The translations under genes were made by a program, and so were the position numbers. A DNA stretch of 64,000 nt, from assembly GCF_026344005.1 (NCBI RefSeq), contig NZ_JAPKNH010000009.1:99089-163088 (forward strand), read 5' to 3'. Each line of letters starts with the position of its first letter. The stretch's first letter is position 1. Positions 34,790-44,554 of the stretch are shown in pieces. The stretch is from Kaistia terrae. Lineage in GTDB: Bacteria > Pseudomonadota > Alphaproteobacteria > Rhizobiales > Kaistiaceae. The notes beneath the pieces are model-generated. The model was given only the letters and a program-made list of their open reading frames with translations. It ran no database searches and was not told the DNA's origin.

Positions 34790-35164
34790 ATGTCGAGAGT
34801 TAAGCGGGGCGTAACGTCACACGCCAAGCATAAGAAGGTCCTGAAGCGCGCCAAGGGCTTCTACGGCCGTCGCAAGAATACCATCCGGACAGCGAAGGCA
34901 GCGGTCGACAAGGCCGCCCAGTATTCGTACCGCGATCGCAAGGCCAAGAAGCGCAACTTCCGCGCTCTGTGGATCCAGCGCATCAACGCGGCCGTCCGCG
35001 AAGTCGCCGAGAACCTCACCTACAGCCGCTTTATCGATGGCCTCGCAAAGGCCGGGATCGAAGTCGACCGCAAGGTGTTGGCCGAACTGGCAATCAGCCA
35101 GCCGGTCGCCTTCAAGGCGCTGGTCGATCAGGCTCAGGGCGCTCTGCAGCAGCAGGCCGCCTGA
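34790..35164 (+). CDS. rplT: 50S ribosomal protein L20
   Basis: 124 residues, basic; begins [20 protein letters not shown], then [20 protein letters not shown] and [12 protein letters not shown], all conserved L20 blocks. A CTGGAG ribosome site precedes the ATG. L20 organises 23S rRNA folding and in many bacteria represses its own operon. Confidence 0.97.
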   Translation: MSRVKRGVTSHAKHKKVLKRAKGFYGRRKNTIRTAKAAVDKAAQYSYRDRKAKKRNFRALWIQRINAAVREVAENLTYSRFIDGLAKAGIEVDRKVLAELAISQPVAFKALVDQAQGALQQQAA

Positions 35165-35171
35165 GTCGGGC

Positions 35172-35189
35172 GGCCGCCTTCGGGCGGCC
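35172..35189 (+). terminator. UUCG-tetraloop hairpin after rplT
   Basis: GGCCGCC-TTCG-GGCGGCC directly after the rplT stop. There is no T-run, so it may protect the mRNA end or attenuate the way into pheS. A second GC-rich imperfect stem follows at about 35224-35252. Confidence 0.5.
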
Positions 35190-35334
35190 ACCCACCGGAC
35201 TTTCCGGGGCCGGAACGCAACCGCGCCGCCGCCGCTTTATCGCGGCTGCGGCGTTTGGCGTGATCCGGCGAGCATTCCTCTTCGGATCGAACTGACGATG
35301 ATCCGGCGCTGCACTGGCGCCCATGAGGAATGAC

Positions 35335-36417
35335 ATGTCCGATCTCGAACTTCTCGAACGCGACATCCGCGCGGCCATTGACGGCGCTTCCGACGAAGCC
35401 GCCATCGAGACAGTCCGCGTCGCCGCCCTTGGCAAGAAGGGCTCCGTCTCCGACCTGCTGAAGGGCCTCGGCGCCATGACGCCGGACGAGCGCAAGGTCA
35501 TGGGACCGGCGCTGAACGGACTTCGCGATCGTGTTTCCGAAGCACTTCTCGCCCGCCGCGCCACGCTGAAGGAGGCCGGTCTCGCCGCGCGCCTCGCGTC
35601 GGAAGCGGTCGACGTCACGCTGCCGCTGCGCGCCAGCCCGCTCGAGCAGGGCCGCATCCATCCCATCTCCCAGGTGATCGACGAGATCACGGCGATCTTC
35701 GGTGATCTCGGCTTTGCCGTCGCCGAGGGGCCGGATATCGAGACCGACGACTATAATTTCACGGCGCTGAATTTCCCCGTCGGCCATCCGGCGCGCGAAA
35801 TGCACGACACCTTCTTCTTCAATCCTGACGAGCAGGGCGAACGCCTGCTGCTGCGCACGCACACCTCACCCGTGCAGATGCGCACCATGCAGACGCAGAA
35901 GCCGCCGATCCGCATCATCGCGCCCGGCCGCACCTATCGCAACGACAGCGACCAGACCCATACGCCGATGTTCCATCAGGTCGAGGGCCTGGTGATCGAC
36001 ACGTCGAGCCATATCGGTCACCTGAAGTGGCTGCTGGAAGAGTTCTGCCGCGCCTTTTTCGAGGTCGAGAAGGTCGAGATGCGCATGCGCCCGTCCTTCT
36101 TCCCGTTCACCGAGCCGTCGATGGAAGTCGACATCCGCTGCAAGCGCGTCGGCAACGAAGTGCGCTTCGGCGAGGGCGACGACTGGCTCGAAATCCTTGG
36201 CTGCGGCATGGTTCATCCGAACGTCATCCGCTTCGCCGGCCTCGATCCCGACGTCTACCAGGGCTTCGCCTTCGGCATGGGCATCGACCGCATCGCCATG
36301 CTGAAATATGGCATGCCGGATTTGCGCGCCTTCTTCGACGCCGATCAGCGCTGGCTGAATCATTACGGCTTCCGTCCGCTGGACCTGCCGGCGCTCGTCG
36401 GCGGCCTGAGCTCGTAA
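35335..36417 (+). CDS. pheS: phenylalanyl-tRNA synthetase alpha subunit
   Basis: 360 residues, the usual length. The N-terminal coiled coil leads to the class II catalytic core: motif 2 [27 protein letters not shown] and motif 3 [31 protein letters not shown] is the family motif at the start of the core. ATG 35335 has GAGGA; an ATG at 35323 lies upstream of it. Works with PheT as a heterotetramer; pheT follows in 10 bp. Confidence 0.96.
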   Translation: MSDLELLERDIRAAIDGASDEAAIETVRVAALGKKGSVSDLLKGLGAMTPDERKVMGPALNGLRDRVSEALLARRATLKEAGLAARLASEAVDVTLPLRASPLEQGRIHPISQVIDEITAIFGDLGFAVAEGPDIETDDYNFTALNFPVGHPAREMHDTFFFNPDEQGERLLLRTHTSPVQMRTMQTQKPPIRIIAPGRTYRNDSDQTHTPMFHQVEGLVIDTSSHIGHLKWLLEEFCRAFFEVEKVEMRMRPSFFPFTEPSMEVDIRCKRVGNEVRFGEGDDWLEILGCGMVHPNVIRFAGLDPDVYQGFAFGMGIDRIAMLKYGMPDLRAFFDADQRWLNHYGFRPLDLPALVGGLSS

Positions 36418-36427
36418 GGAAAGACCC

Positions 36428-38845
36428 ATGAAATTCACGCTTTCCTGGCTCAAGGAGCATCTTGAGACCACCGCTTCGCTCGACGAGATCACCGATGCGC
36501 TGACCCGTGTCGGCCTCGAGGTCGAGAGCGTCGAGGACAAGGCCAAGCTGCTCGCGCCCTTCACCATCGCCTATGTCGTCTCGGCCGTTCAGCATCCGAA
36601 TGCCGACCGCCTGCGCGTCTGCATGGTCGATACCGGCTCGGGCGACCCGGTGCAGGTCGTCTGCGGCGCGCCGAATGCCCACACCGGCATGAAGAGCGTC
36701 TTCTCGCCGGCCGGCACCTACATCCCCGGCAAGGACATCACCTTGACGGTCGGCACCATCCGCGGCGTCGAGAGCCACGGCATGCTGTGTTCGGCCGCCG
36801 AGCTGGAGCTGTCGGAAGACCATGACGGCATCATCGAACTGCCGGCCGATGCGCCGGTCGGCATGGCCTATGCCGAATATGCCGGCCTTGGCGATCCCGT
36901 CATCGACATCGCCATCACGCCGAACCGCCCGGATTGCCTTGGCATCCACGGCGTGGCGCGCGATCTGGCGGCCGCTGGTCTCGGCCAGCTGAAGGATCGT
37001 TCGGTCGCTCCGGTCGAAGGCAAGTTCCCGTCGCCGGTCGACGTAAAATTCGAGTTCGGCGATACGCCGGCGCTGACGCCCGCCTTCGCGCTGCGCCTTG
37101 TGCGCGGCGTCAAGAACGGCCCGTCGTCGGAATGGATGCAGCGTCAGCTGCGCGCCATCGGCCTGCGCCCGATCAACGCGCTGGTCGACATCACCAACTT
37201 CCTGACCATCGATCGCAACCGTCCTCTGCACGTCTTCGACGCGGCCAAGGTCACTGGCGATCTGACCGTGCGCCGGGCCAAGGAAGGCGAAAGCCTGTTG
37301 GCGCTCGACGGCAAGACGTATGCGCTCGACCCGTCGATCGTCGTCATCTCCGATGACAAGGGAATCGAGTCGCTTGGCGGCATCATGGGCGGTGAAGCTT
37401 CCGGCTGCGATGAGAACACGGTCGACGTGCTGATCGAATCGGCTCTTTGGGAACCGCTGAACATCGCGCAGACCGGCCGCAAGCTTGGCATCAACTCGGA
37501 CGCGCGCTATCGCTTCGAGCGCGGTGTTGATCCGGCCTTCATGCTGCCCGGCCTGGAGCTTGCGACCCGTCTGGTGCAGGAACTCTGCGGCGGCGAGGCG
37601 AGCGAGATCGTCGTCACCGGCACCGTGCCGGAGCCGCATCTGACGATCGCCTTCCCGATCGCCGAAGTGAAGCGCCTGGCTGGCATCGATCCGACCGAGG
37701 ATGAGATCCGCCAGGTTCTCACGGCGCTCGGCTTCCAGGTCTCCGGCAACGCTCCGTCGCTGACGGTCGGTGTGCCGTCCTGGCGCCCGGATGTCGACGG
37801 CAAGGCCGATCTGGTCGAGGAAGTCATGCGCATCCTCGGCGTCGACCGCGTGCCTTCGACGCCGTTGCCGAAGTCGGACAATGTTTCGAAGCCGGTGCTG
37901 ACGCTGGCCCAGACCCGCACCCGTCGTTCCAAGCGGGCGCTGGCGGCGCGCGGCCTGGTCGAGGCGGTGACCTGGTCGTTCGTGGCGAAGTCGGTGGCGG
38001 AAGCCTTTGGCGGCGGCAAGCCGGAACTGGCGCTGGCCAATCCGATCGCGGCCGACCTGTCCGACATGCGGCCGAGCCTGCTGCCCGGCCTGCTTCAGGC
38101 GGCCCAGCGCAATGCCGATCGCGGCGTCGCGGATCTCGCTCTGTTCGAAGTCGGCCAGATCTTTCGCGGCACCAAGCCTTCCGACCAGCTGACCGCTGCC
38201 ACCGGCATCCGCCGCCTGAGCGCGACGGTGAACGGCGCCGGTCGTCATTGGCAGGGCAAGGCGCCGGCGGTTTCCGTCTATGACGCCAAGGCCGATGCGC
38301 TGGCGCTGCTCGACGCGCTTGGCGCGCCGGTGGACAAGTTCCAGATCGTCGCCGGGGCGCCGGCCTGGTTCCATCCGGGTCGTTCCGGCACGATCCAGCT
38401 GGGTCCTCAGAACATCATCGGCTGGTTCGGCGAACTGCACCCGTCCGTGCTGGAAGCGCTCGACGTTTCCGGCCCGCTGGTCGGCTTCGAGATCATCCTC
38501 GACGCGATTCCCGCGCCGCGCGCCCGTCCGACCAAGACCAAGCCGCCGTTGGAACTGGTGCCCTACCAGCCGGTGACGCGCGACTTCGCCTTCGTTGTCG
38601 ATCGCAAGATCGAGGCCGCGAAGCTGGTCAAGGCCGCGCAGGGTGCCGACAAGGTCCTGATTTCGAACGTCTCGGTGTTCGACGTCTTCGAGGGCGCGTC
38701 GCTTGGCGCCGACAAGAAGTCGATCGCCATCGAAGTGACGCTGCGCCCGACGCAGAAGACGCTGACCGACGAGGAGATCGACGCGGTCGCCGCGAAGATC
38801 GTCGCCCAAGTCGGCAAGGCGACGCAGGGCGTTCTGCGCTCGTAA
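36428..38845 (+). CDS. pheT: phenylalanyl-tRNA synthetase beta subunit
   Basis: 805 residues, full length. N-terminal EMAP/tRNA-binding domain ([22 protein letters not shown]), B3/B4 editing region ([22 protein letters not shown]), B5 domain, catalytic-like domain, and C-terminal FDX-ACB anticodon-binding domain ([18 protein letters not shown]). A GGAAAGACCC site precedes the ATG. Terminated by the hairpin at 38867. Confidence 0.96.
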   Translation: MKFTLSWLKEHLETTASLDEITDALTRVGLEVESVEDKAKLLAPFTIAYVVSAVQHPNADRLRVCMVDTGSGDPVQVVCGAPNAHTGMKSVFSPAGTYIPGKDITLTVGTIRGVESHGMLCSAAELELSEDHDGIIELPADAPVGMAYAEYAGLGDPVIDIAITPNRPDCLGIHGVARDLAAAGLGQLKDRSVAPVEGKFPSPVDVKFEFGDTPALTPAFALRLVRGVKNGPSSEWMQRQLRAIGLRPINALVDITNFLTIDRNRPLHVFDAAKVTGDLTVRRAKEGESLLALDGKTYALDPSIVVISDDKGIESLGGIMGGEASGCDENTVDVLIESALWEPLNIAQTGRKLGINSDARYRFERGVDPAFMLPGLELATRLVQELCGGEASEIVVTGTVPEPHLTIAFPIAEVKRLAGIDPTEDEIRQVLTALGFQVSGNAPSLTVGVPSWRPDVDGKADLVEEVMRILGVDRVPSTPLPKSDNVSKPVLTLAQTRTRRSKRALAARGLVEAVTWSFVAKSVAEAFGGGKPELALANPIAADLSDMRPSLLPGLLQAAQRNADRGVADLALFEVGQIFRGTKPSDQLTAATGIRRLSATVNGAGRHWQGKAPAVSVYDAKADALALLDALGAPVDKFQIVAGAPAWFHPGRSGTIQLGPQNIIGWFGELHPSVLEALDVSGPLVGFEIILDAIPAPRARPTKTKPPLELVPYQPVTRDFAFVVDRKIEAAKLVKAAQGADKVLISNVSVFDVFEGASLGADKKSIAIEVTLRPTQKTLTDEEIDAVAAKIVAQVGKATQGVLRS

Positions 38846-38866
38846 ACTTGCTGCTTTCAACAAAAA

Positions 38867-38899
38867 GCCGCCCGGATGTGAGTCCGGGCGGCTTTTTTT
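38867..38899 (+). terminator. rho-independent terminator of pheST
   Basis: GCCGCCCGGA (38867-38876) and TCCGGGCGGC (38883-38892) with a 6-nt loop, followed by seven T. An A-run before it would let it work on the other strand too. Confidence 0.93.
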
Positions 38900-38960
38900 A
38901 TATCTTGGCGTAGGCCTCGGGTTTGGGGGCTGTTCTCTCCGGCGGCAATCCAAAATCTCG

Positions 38961-39115
38961 ATCATCATCCTGAGGTGCCCGGCGAAGCCGGGCCTCGAAG
39001 GAGGGTTCAGGGAACGCCACGGATGGAAAAAAAGAAATGGATCTCGTCTGAAAACTGGAGGCTCCGCTGGATCCTCCTTCGAGGCTTCGCTGCGCGAAGC
39101 ACCTCAGGATGATGA
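38961..39115. repeat. intergenic palindromic repeat pair
   Basis: CATCATCCTGAGGTGC (38963-38978) and GCACCTCAGGATGATG (39099-39114) are exact inverse complements, as are CCTCGAAGGAGG (38993-39004) and CCTCCTTCGAGG (39073-39084). Each half also carries its own hairpin (CCGGCGAAGCCGG; CTTCGCTGCGCGAAG). This looks like the dispersed palindromic elements common in rhizobial intergenic DNA. The rest of 38900-39273 holds no gene. Confidence 0.75.
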
Positions 39116-39273
39116 GCGGGGGCACAGCAGCCGGCCACCTCTTGCCCTCCAAAACACAAAAGGCACCGGATGTTCCCACACAGGAAGAATCCGATGCCCA
39201 GCATCCGCGCTCAAATCCGGGGTGCCCGAGGTCCCGTCGGGGGAGGCCGACGGGGCAGGGGCTGGCAAAAAGC

Positions 39274-39522
39274 CTAGTGCAGGCTCACCGCTTCCAGATC
39301 GTTTTCGTGCGCGTTCATGACGACGGCGTCGCGGCTGTCGGCAATCATCAGCGGCGTGCCGCGTGCGTCGAGCAGGGCCCAGAACTTCTGGCCGGCTGCG
39401 ATTTCGGGCGCGTCCGGGAACAGCGAGCGGATATCTTCGGAATTGACTGCCTTGACGAAGGCAATCTGACCGTTGCCGAGACCCGCGAGGATCTCCGGCG
39501 AAATGGCGATACGTGCAGACAT
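39274..39522 (-). CDS. DUF1150 family protein
   Basis: 82 residues from ATG 39522 (GAGGAG ribosome site). Sequence SPEILAGLGNGQIAFVKAVNSEDIRSLFPD and KFWALLDARGTPLMIADSRDAVVMNA matches DUF1150, a small alphaproteobacterial family usually next to an Hsp20 gene, as here. Probably stress-linked; mechanism unknown. Confidence 0.88.
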   Translation of the reverse strand: MSARIAISPEILAGLGNGQIAFVKAVNSEDIRSLFPDAPEIAAGQKFWALLDARGTPLMIADSRDAVVMNAHENDLEAVSLH

Positions 39523-39562
39523 GATATGTCTCCTCATTGACGAGCGAGAAAGACCGGCGACC

Positions 39563-39991
39563 TTAGTCGCGAACGCCGATCTCGATCTTGCGAACGACCC
39601 GTTCCGGCGTCGGCCGGGCGAGATCGATGGCAAGCAGTCCATCTTTCAACTCCGCCGAGATGATCTCGATCCCATCGGCCAGCACGAATGTCTTCTGAAA
39701 CTGTCGTGCCGCTATGCCGCGGTGAAGGTAGATCCGCTCACGGTCGTCGGATTGGCGACCGCGAATGACGAGTTGATTTTCTTCCACGGTTACTTCGAGT
39801 GCCTCGCGGCAGAAGCCGGCCACGGCCAGCGTGATCCGCAGGCACTCGTCGCGCGCACCGTTTTTGGTGACCCGCTCGATGTTGTAGGGCGGATAGCCGT
39901 CGCCCGATGCTTTCGCGACTCGATCGAGTGCTCGTTCGATCTCGTCGAATCCAAGAAGCAGCGGACTGGAGAACGCAGAAACGCGCGACAT
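39563..39991 (-). CDS. small heat-shock protein (Hsp20/IbpA type)
   Basis: 142 residues. Holdase chaperone with an alpha-crystallin domain: YPPYNIERVTKNGARDECLRIT, LAVAGFCREALEVTVEENQLVIRG, HRGIAARQFQKTFVLADGIEI and the C-terminal GLLAIDLARPTPE. ATG 39991 with AAGGAC is chosen; the open frame runs further upstream without family similarity. Stands before the DUF1150 gene on the same strand with a 40-bp gap, so they are probably co-expressed. No ROSE-type leader could be proven by eye. Confidence 0.92.
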   Translation of the reverse strand: MSRVSAFSSPLLLGFDEIERALDRVAKASGDGYPPYNIERVTKNGARDECLRITLAVAGFCREALEVTVEENQLVIRGRQSDDRERIYLHRGIAARQFQKTFVLADGIEIISAELKDGLLAIDLARPTPERVVRKIEIGVRD

Positions 39992-40160
39992 CCACAAAGT
40001 CCTTTCACTAAGCGACCTTGTAACCGGACCCTCCAAGAGGCGTCCGTCGGGATCATTCCCGTAGCCCAATATGGTCGTGCGGGGCGGCCGCTTCAAGAAG
40101 CCGCCCGCCGATCCCTCACACATCGCTTATAGGGCCTAATTGCTAAGCCTTTCCCGTGGT

Positions 40161-41180
40161 CTACGGGGCTTCCCACGTCCCGGACCGCTCCGAGCGGAAG
40201 AGCGCGTCGAGCACGGCCATGTTGGCAAAGGCGTCGTCGAGCCCGTAGTGCCACGGCCCCGTCCCACGCACCGCGCGCGAAAACGCTTCGGCCTGCAGGG
40301 CGTATTGGTCGACGGGCGGGAAGGTGATTGTCTCGGCCGCCTGGCCGGAGCCGTGCAGGTCGAGCAGGATCTTCGATTTTTCGTCTGTCGGCGCCGAGAA
40401 CGGTGTCTCCATCGCGATCCGGCCTTCGGTGCCGACGATGCCGACGCGCTGATGGCGAAACGCCTGGGTCGAGAGGGTTGCCGAAAACTGCCGACCGCCG
40501 CCGAAATCGGCTGTTATCGAAGCGGAACGGTCGGTCTGCATGACCGGGTCGCGATCGATCAGCGCCATGACGCGCAGCGGTTCGGCATCGAAGATCAACC
40601 GCGCCGAGGCGATCGCATAGCAGCCGATGTCGAGAATGGCGCCGCCGCCCGTCTCGGGCCGGTTGCGGATATTGGCCGGGTCGACATTCAGGAAGGCGAA
40701 GAAGGTCTGGACGGCGCGGACATCGCCGATCCGGCCGGAAGCGATGATGTTGCGGACTTCGTGCCATTGCGGGTGATGGCGGATCATGAAGGCTTCGCCG
40801 ATCAGCACCCCGGCCGGGACGTCCTTCAGTCGGAGCGCGTCGGCCAGATCGAGGCCGATCGGCTTTTCGCAGAGCACATGCTTGCCCTTCGCGGCGGCGG
40901 CGAGCGTCGTCTCGACATGCAGATGGTTGGGAAGGGCATTGTAGATCGCATCGATCTCGGGATCGTCGATCAGTTCCTGATAGGAGCCATAGGCCTTGGG
41001 AATATCGAAGGCCGAGGCGAAATTGCGGGCATTGTCGAGGCTGCGCGAGGCGACGGCGTCGACGCGGGTCGACGGACTTTTCAGCATCGCCGGCACGACG
41101 CGCTGGCGCGCGATGCGGGCCGTGCTGAGAATGCCCCAGCGGACCGGATCGGTCGCGGGCTCGCCTTCGAGGGTCGTCAT
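40161..41180 (-). CDS. Gfo/Idh/MocA family oxidoreductase
   Basis: 339 residues, NAD(P)-dependent sugar or cyclitol dehydrogenase. The Rossmann start is RWGILSTARIARQRVVPAML (a variant lacking the strict GxGxxG), and the hallmark KHVLCEKPIGLDLADA contains the EKP motif. The C-terminal domain includes GGGAILDIGCYAIASARLIF, the usual GGG..D.G.H/Y stretch. ATG 41180 has AGGA; ATG 41243 is unlikely. Substrate unknown. Confidence 0.9.
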   Translation of the reverse strand: MTTLEGEPATDPVRWGILSTARIARQRVVPAMLKSPSTRVDAVASRSLDNARNFASAFDIPKAYGSYQELIDDPEIDAIYNALPNHLHVETTLAAAAKGKHVLCEKPIGLDLADALRLKDVPAGVLIGEAFMIRHHPQWHEVRNIIASGRIGDVRAVQTFFAFLNVDPANIRNRPETGGGAILDIGCYAIASARLIFDAEPLRVMALIDRDPVMQTDRSASITADFGGGRQFSATLSTQAFRHQRVGIVGTEGRIAMETPFSAPTDEKSKILLDLHGSGQAAETITFPPVDQYALQAEAFSRAVRGTGPWHYGLDDAFANMAVLDALFRSERSGTWEAP

Positions 41181-41292
41181 GGTTGTATTCCTCCGTCCGC
41201 GCGGCCCTATGGCTGTGACCTGCGTCATTGCAGAAGTCGACATGCTTCGTTAGGAAAACGCAAACGCGTCCGACATCCGAGGATTTTAGCCT

Positions 41293-41907
41293 ATGACGAT
41301 CCGCCTGCATCGCGGCGATCTGCCCGATCTTTCGAATTATGGCGCGTCGGTCGCGATCGATACCGAGACGCTGGGTCTCAATCCGCACCGCGACCGGCTT
41401 TGCGTCGTCCAGCTGTCTCCGGGCGACGGCACGGCCGATGTCGTGCAGATTGCACCGGGCCAGCGCGAGGCGCCGAACCTGGTCAAGCTTTTGACCGACC
41501 CGGCCGTGACCAAGATTTTCCATTTCGCCCGCTTCGACGTCGCCGTGCTCGGCCATGCCTTTGGTGTCACGGTCAATCCGGTCTATTGCACCAAGATCGC
41601 CTCGCGCCTGACCCGCACCTATACCGACCGGCACGGCCTGAAGGATCTGGTCAAGGAACTGCTCGACGTCGATCTGTCGAAGCAGCAGCAGAGTTCCGAT
41701 TGGGCGGCCGAGAAGCTGACCGAGGCGCAGCTCGCCTATGCCGCCTCCGACGTGCTCTATCTGCATGGCCTGAAGACACGCTTGGACGAGCGCCTGGCAC
41801 GCGAGAACCGGACCGAGTTGGCCGAGGCCTGCTTCCGCTTCCTGCCGACCCGCGCCGCGCTCGATCTTGCAGGCTGGCCGGAACAGGATATCTTCGCGCA
41901 CGCCTGA
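41293..41907 (+). CDS. RNase D-like 3'-5' exoribonuclease
   Basis: 204 residues with only the DEDDy exonuclease domain. Asp23 and Glu25 in AIDTETLGL, the Asp in FHFARFDVAVL, and YAASDVLYL give the DEDD set plus Tyr. The HRDC domains of E. coli RNase D are absent, as in the short ribonuclease D proteins common in alphaproteobacteria. Acts on RNA 3' ends. Confidence 0.9.
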   Translation: MTIRLHRGDLPDLSNYGASVAIDTETLGLNPHRDRLCVVQLSPGDGTADVVQIAPGQREAPNLVKLLTDPAVTKIFHFARFDVAVLGHAFGVTVNPVYCTKIASRLTRTYTDRHGLKDLVKELLDVDLSKQQQSSDWAAEKLTEAQLAYAASDVLYLHGLKTRLDERLARENRTELAEACFRFLPTRAALDLAGWPEQDIFAHA

Positions 41908-41985
41908 ACCGTGTGGCGACGTTGCGTCGCGCACCCCTTGGTGGGCGCCGCGGAATATCCATATTGGAAGCGCACTCGCAACTGA

Positions 41986-42005
41986 TGTGACAATGTGATG
42001 TCACA
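41986..42005. promoter_or_regulatory. inverted repeat TGTGAC-N8-GTCACA upstream of lptC
   Basis: Perfect 6-bp arms with 8-bp spacer, about 54 bp before lptC. The half-site resembles CRP/FNR sites, but the spacing does not fit. Possible operator for the lpt-rpoN operon. Confidence 0.35.
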
Positions 42006-42058
42006 AGCGAGACGGAATGGCGTGGGCGGGAATAGAGACATGAGCAAGCGGAGATCGC

Positions 42059-42775
42059 ATGAGAGCGTCGCCTGACCCGATCGGGTCAGCCCAGGGCCTT
42101 GGCCGCCAGTATGTCGACACGCGTGGCGGCGTCGATGTGCGCTATCGCGCGGCCATGCGCCACAGCCGCTTCGTCCGCTTCCTCAAATTCGCCCTGCCCA
42201 CGGTAGCCGTTTTCGCGGCCGGCCTCTTCTTCGTCTTCACCTATTTTGTGCCGCAGCTGCCGGAAGGCGTTTCCTTCGGTTCGATCGACGTGACCAACAA
42301 CGCCGTGGTGATGGAGAACCCGCATGTCTCGGGCTTCACCAACAATGGCCGCGCCTATGAGTTGAAGGCCAACCGGGCCGAGCAGTCGCTGAAGGACACC
42401 AAGGTCGTTACCCTGCAGGATATCGGCGCCACGATCGGCATGGACGATAGTGGCGGCACGGCCAAGGTGGTGGCGACGACCGGCACCTACTATGCCGACA
42501 AGCAGCGCCTGTTCCTTGACAAGGCGATCCAGCTCTCGACCTCGACCGGCATCGCCGGAACGCTGCAGGATGCCGATATCGACATGAAGGCTGGCACCAT
42601 GCGCTCCGGCAAGCCGATCGATTTCACGGCCCAGGGCAGTCGTATCCAGGCCAACAGCGTTGAAGTGCTGGATCGCGGCAAGCGCGTTATGTTCAGGAAT
42701 GGGGTAAAGGTGACATACTCTGCCCCAGCCGACTCGTCTTCCCCGCAGCCCGCCGCACCTTCGGTGATCGAATGA
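42059..42775 (+). CDS. lptC: LPS export protein LptC
   Basis: 238 residues. One N-terminal membrane anchor (FLKFALPTVAVFAAGLFFVFTYF, residues about 41-63) followed by a periplasmic beta-jellyroll (YELKANRAEQSLKDTKVVTLQDI). LptC passes lipopolysaccharide from LptB2FG to LptA. Its stop overlaps the lptA start (ATGA at 42772), so they are translationally coupled. Confidence 0.9.
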   Translation: MRASPDPIGSAQGLGRQYVDTRGGVDVRYRAAMRHSRFVRFLKFALPTVAVFAAGLFFVFTYFVPQLPEGVSFGSIDVTNNAVVMENPHVSGFTNNGRAYELKANRAEQSLKDTKVVTLQDIGATIGMDDSGGTAKVVATTGTYYADKQRLFLDKAIQLSTSTGIAGTLQDADIDMKAGTMRSGKPIDFTAQGSRIQANSVEVLDRGKRVMFRNGVKVTYSAPADSSSPQPAAPSVIE

Positions 42776-43449
42776 CAAGATTGTCCCACCGCCTGCTCGT
42801 TGCGCTCGCCTTCCTGCCGATGGTCCTCGGGGCCGTCGAGGTGCGCGCGCAATCCTCCGCTGATCTGTTCAAGGGCTTCCAGACCGGCCAGAAGGGCCCG
42901 GTCAATGTCGAGGCCGATTCGCTCGATGTGGCGGAAAAGGACGGTCAGCGGATTTCGACCTTCACCGGCAACGTCACCGTCACGCGCGGCGACAGCGTGC
43001 TGAAGGCCGGCAAGATCTCGATCTATTCGGCCGGCTCCAAGACCCCGGCCGCCGGCGCCGACGGGAAAGACGCCAAGCCTGCGGATGCCAAGCCTGCGGA
43101 TGCCAAGCCTGCGGACGCCAAGCCCGCCGCTGCAAAGCCTGCCGCGGCCGATCCGTCGCTGGAAGGCAGCCTGCCCGGCGCCGGCTCGTTCACGCGCATC
43201 GAGGCGAGCGGCAAGGTCTATGTCAATTCCGGCGAGCAGACGGCGACCGGCGACACCGCCGTCGTCGACATGGTCGGCAAGCTGGTGACGCTTTCGGGCA
43301 ATGTCGTGTTGAGCCAGGGCCCCAACGTCATCACCGGCAACAAGCTGACCTGGGACATGACGACGGGCCGCGCCCGCGTCGACCAGAAGCCGGGCGCCCG
43401 CATTCGCGGTATCTTCACGCCGGGCGCGGCGCCGGGCAGCAAGCCCTAA
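42772..43449 (+). CDS. lptA: LPS transport periplasmic protein LptA
   Basis: 225 residues with signal peptide (RLLVALAFLPMVLGAVEVRAQS). OstA/LptA beta-jellyroll strands: VNVEADSLDVAEKDGQRISTFTGNVTVTRGD and SGKVYVNSGEQTATGDTAVVD. An insert of five-residue AKPAD repeats (about 100-125) breaks the middle. LptA forms the periplasmic bridge for LPS. Confidence 0.9.
   Translation: MTRLSHRLLVALAFLPMVLGAVEVRAQSSADLFKGFQTGQKGPVNVEADSLDVAEKDGQRISTFTGNVTVTRGDSVLKAGKISIYSAGSKTPAAGADGKDAKPADAKPADAKPADAKPAAAKPAAADPSLEGSLPGAGSFTRIEASGKVYVNSGEQTATGDTAVVDMVGKLVTLSGNVVLSQGPNVITGNKLTWDMTTGRARVDQKPGARIRGIFTPGAAPGSKP
43072..43145 (+). repeat. 15-bp tandem repeat in lptA
   Basis: GCCAAGCCTGCGGAT repeated about three times exactly and then in drifting form, encoding AKPAD units. 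Copy number may vary between strains; the encoded Ala/Pro/Lys linker lies in a loop of the jellyroll. Confidence 0.7.
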
Positions 43450-43478
43450 GCCAGCCAAAACGGCGTCCTCGGGCGCTC

Positions 43479-44432
<954 letters not shown>

Positions 44433-44554
44433 CGGCGACGCCGCTTGCGATACCAAGGGGCGAACCAAGCAAGTCTTGGGCCATCGGGCGGGTAGCCTTG
44501 CGGGCCTGAGGCGAAAAAAGCCTTGGACCACACGCCGGGATTCGCTGCCGAAGC

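Noticed and set aside
36224..38968. 914-codon minus-strand frame opposite pheT
   Set aside because: pheT on the plus strand is full length with all domains; the reverse frame is a high-GC shadow rich in Arg, Gly and Asp without motifs.
38961..39115. CRISPR array
   Set aside because: There are only two repeat halves, in inverse orientation, without regular spacers and without cas genes.
40140..41990. 616-codon plus frame opposite the Gfo/Idh/MocA gene and through the RNase D gene
   Set aside because: It crosses two real genes in the wrong frame and has no family features.
41986..42005. CRP-binding site
   Set aside because: The half-sites look right, but the spacing between TGTGA and TCACA is 10 bp instead of 6.
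43072..43145. Phase-variable repeat
   Set aside because: The unit is 15 bp, so changes in copy number keep the reading frame and would not switch the gene off.
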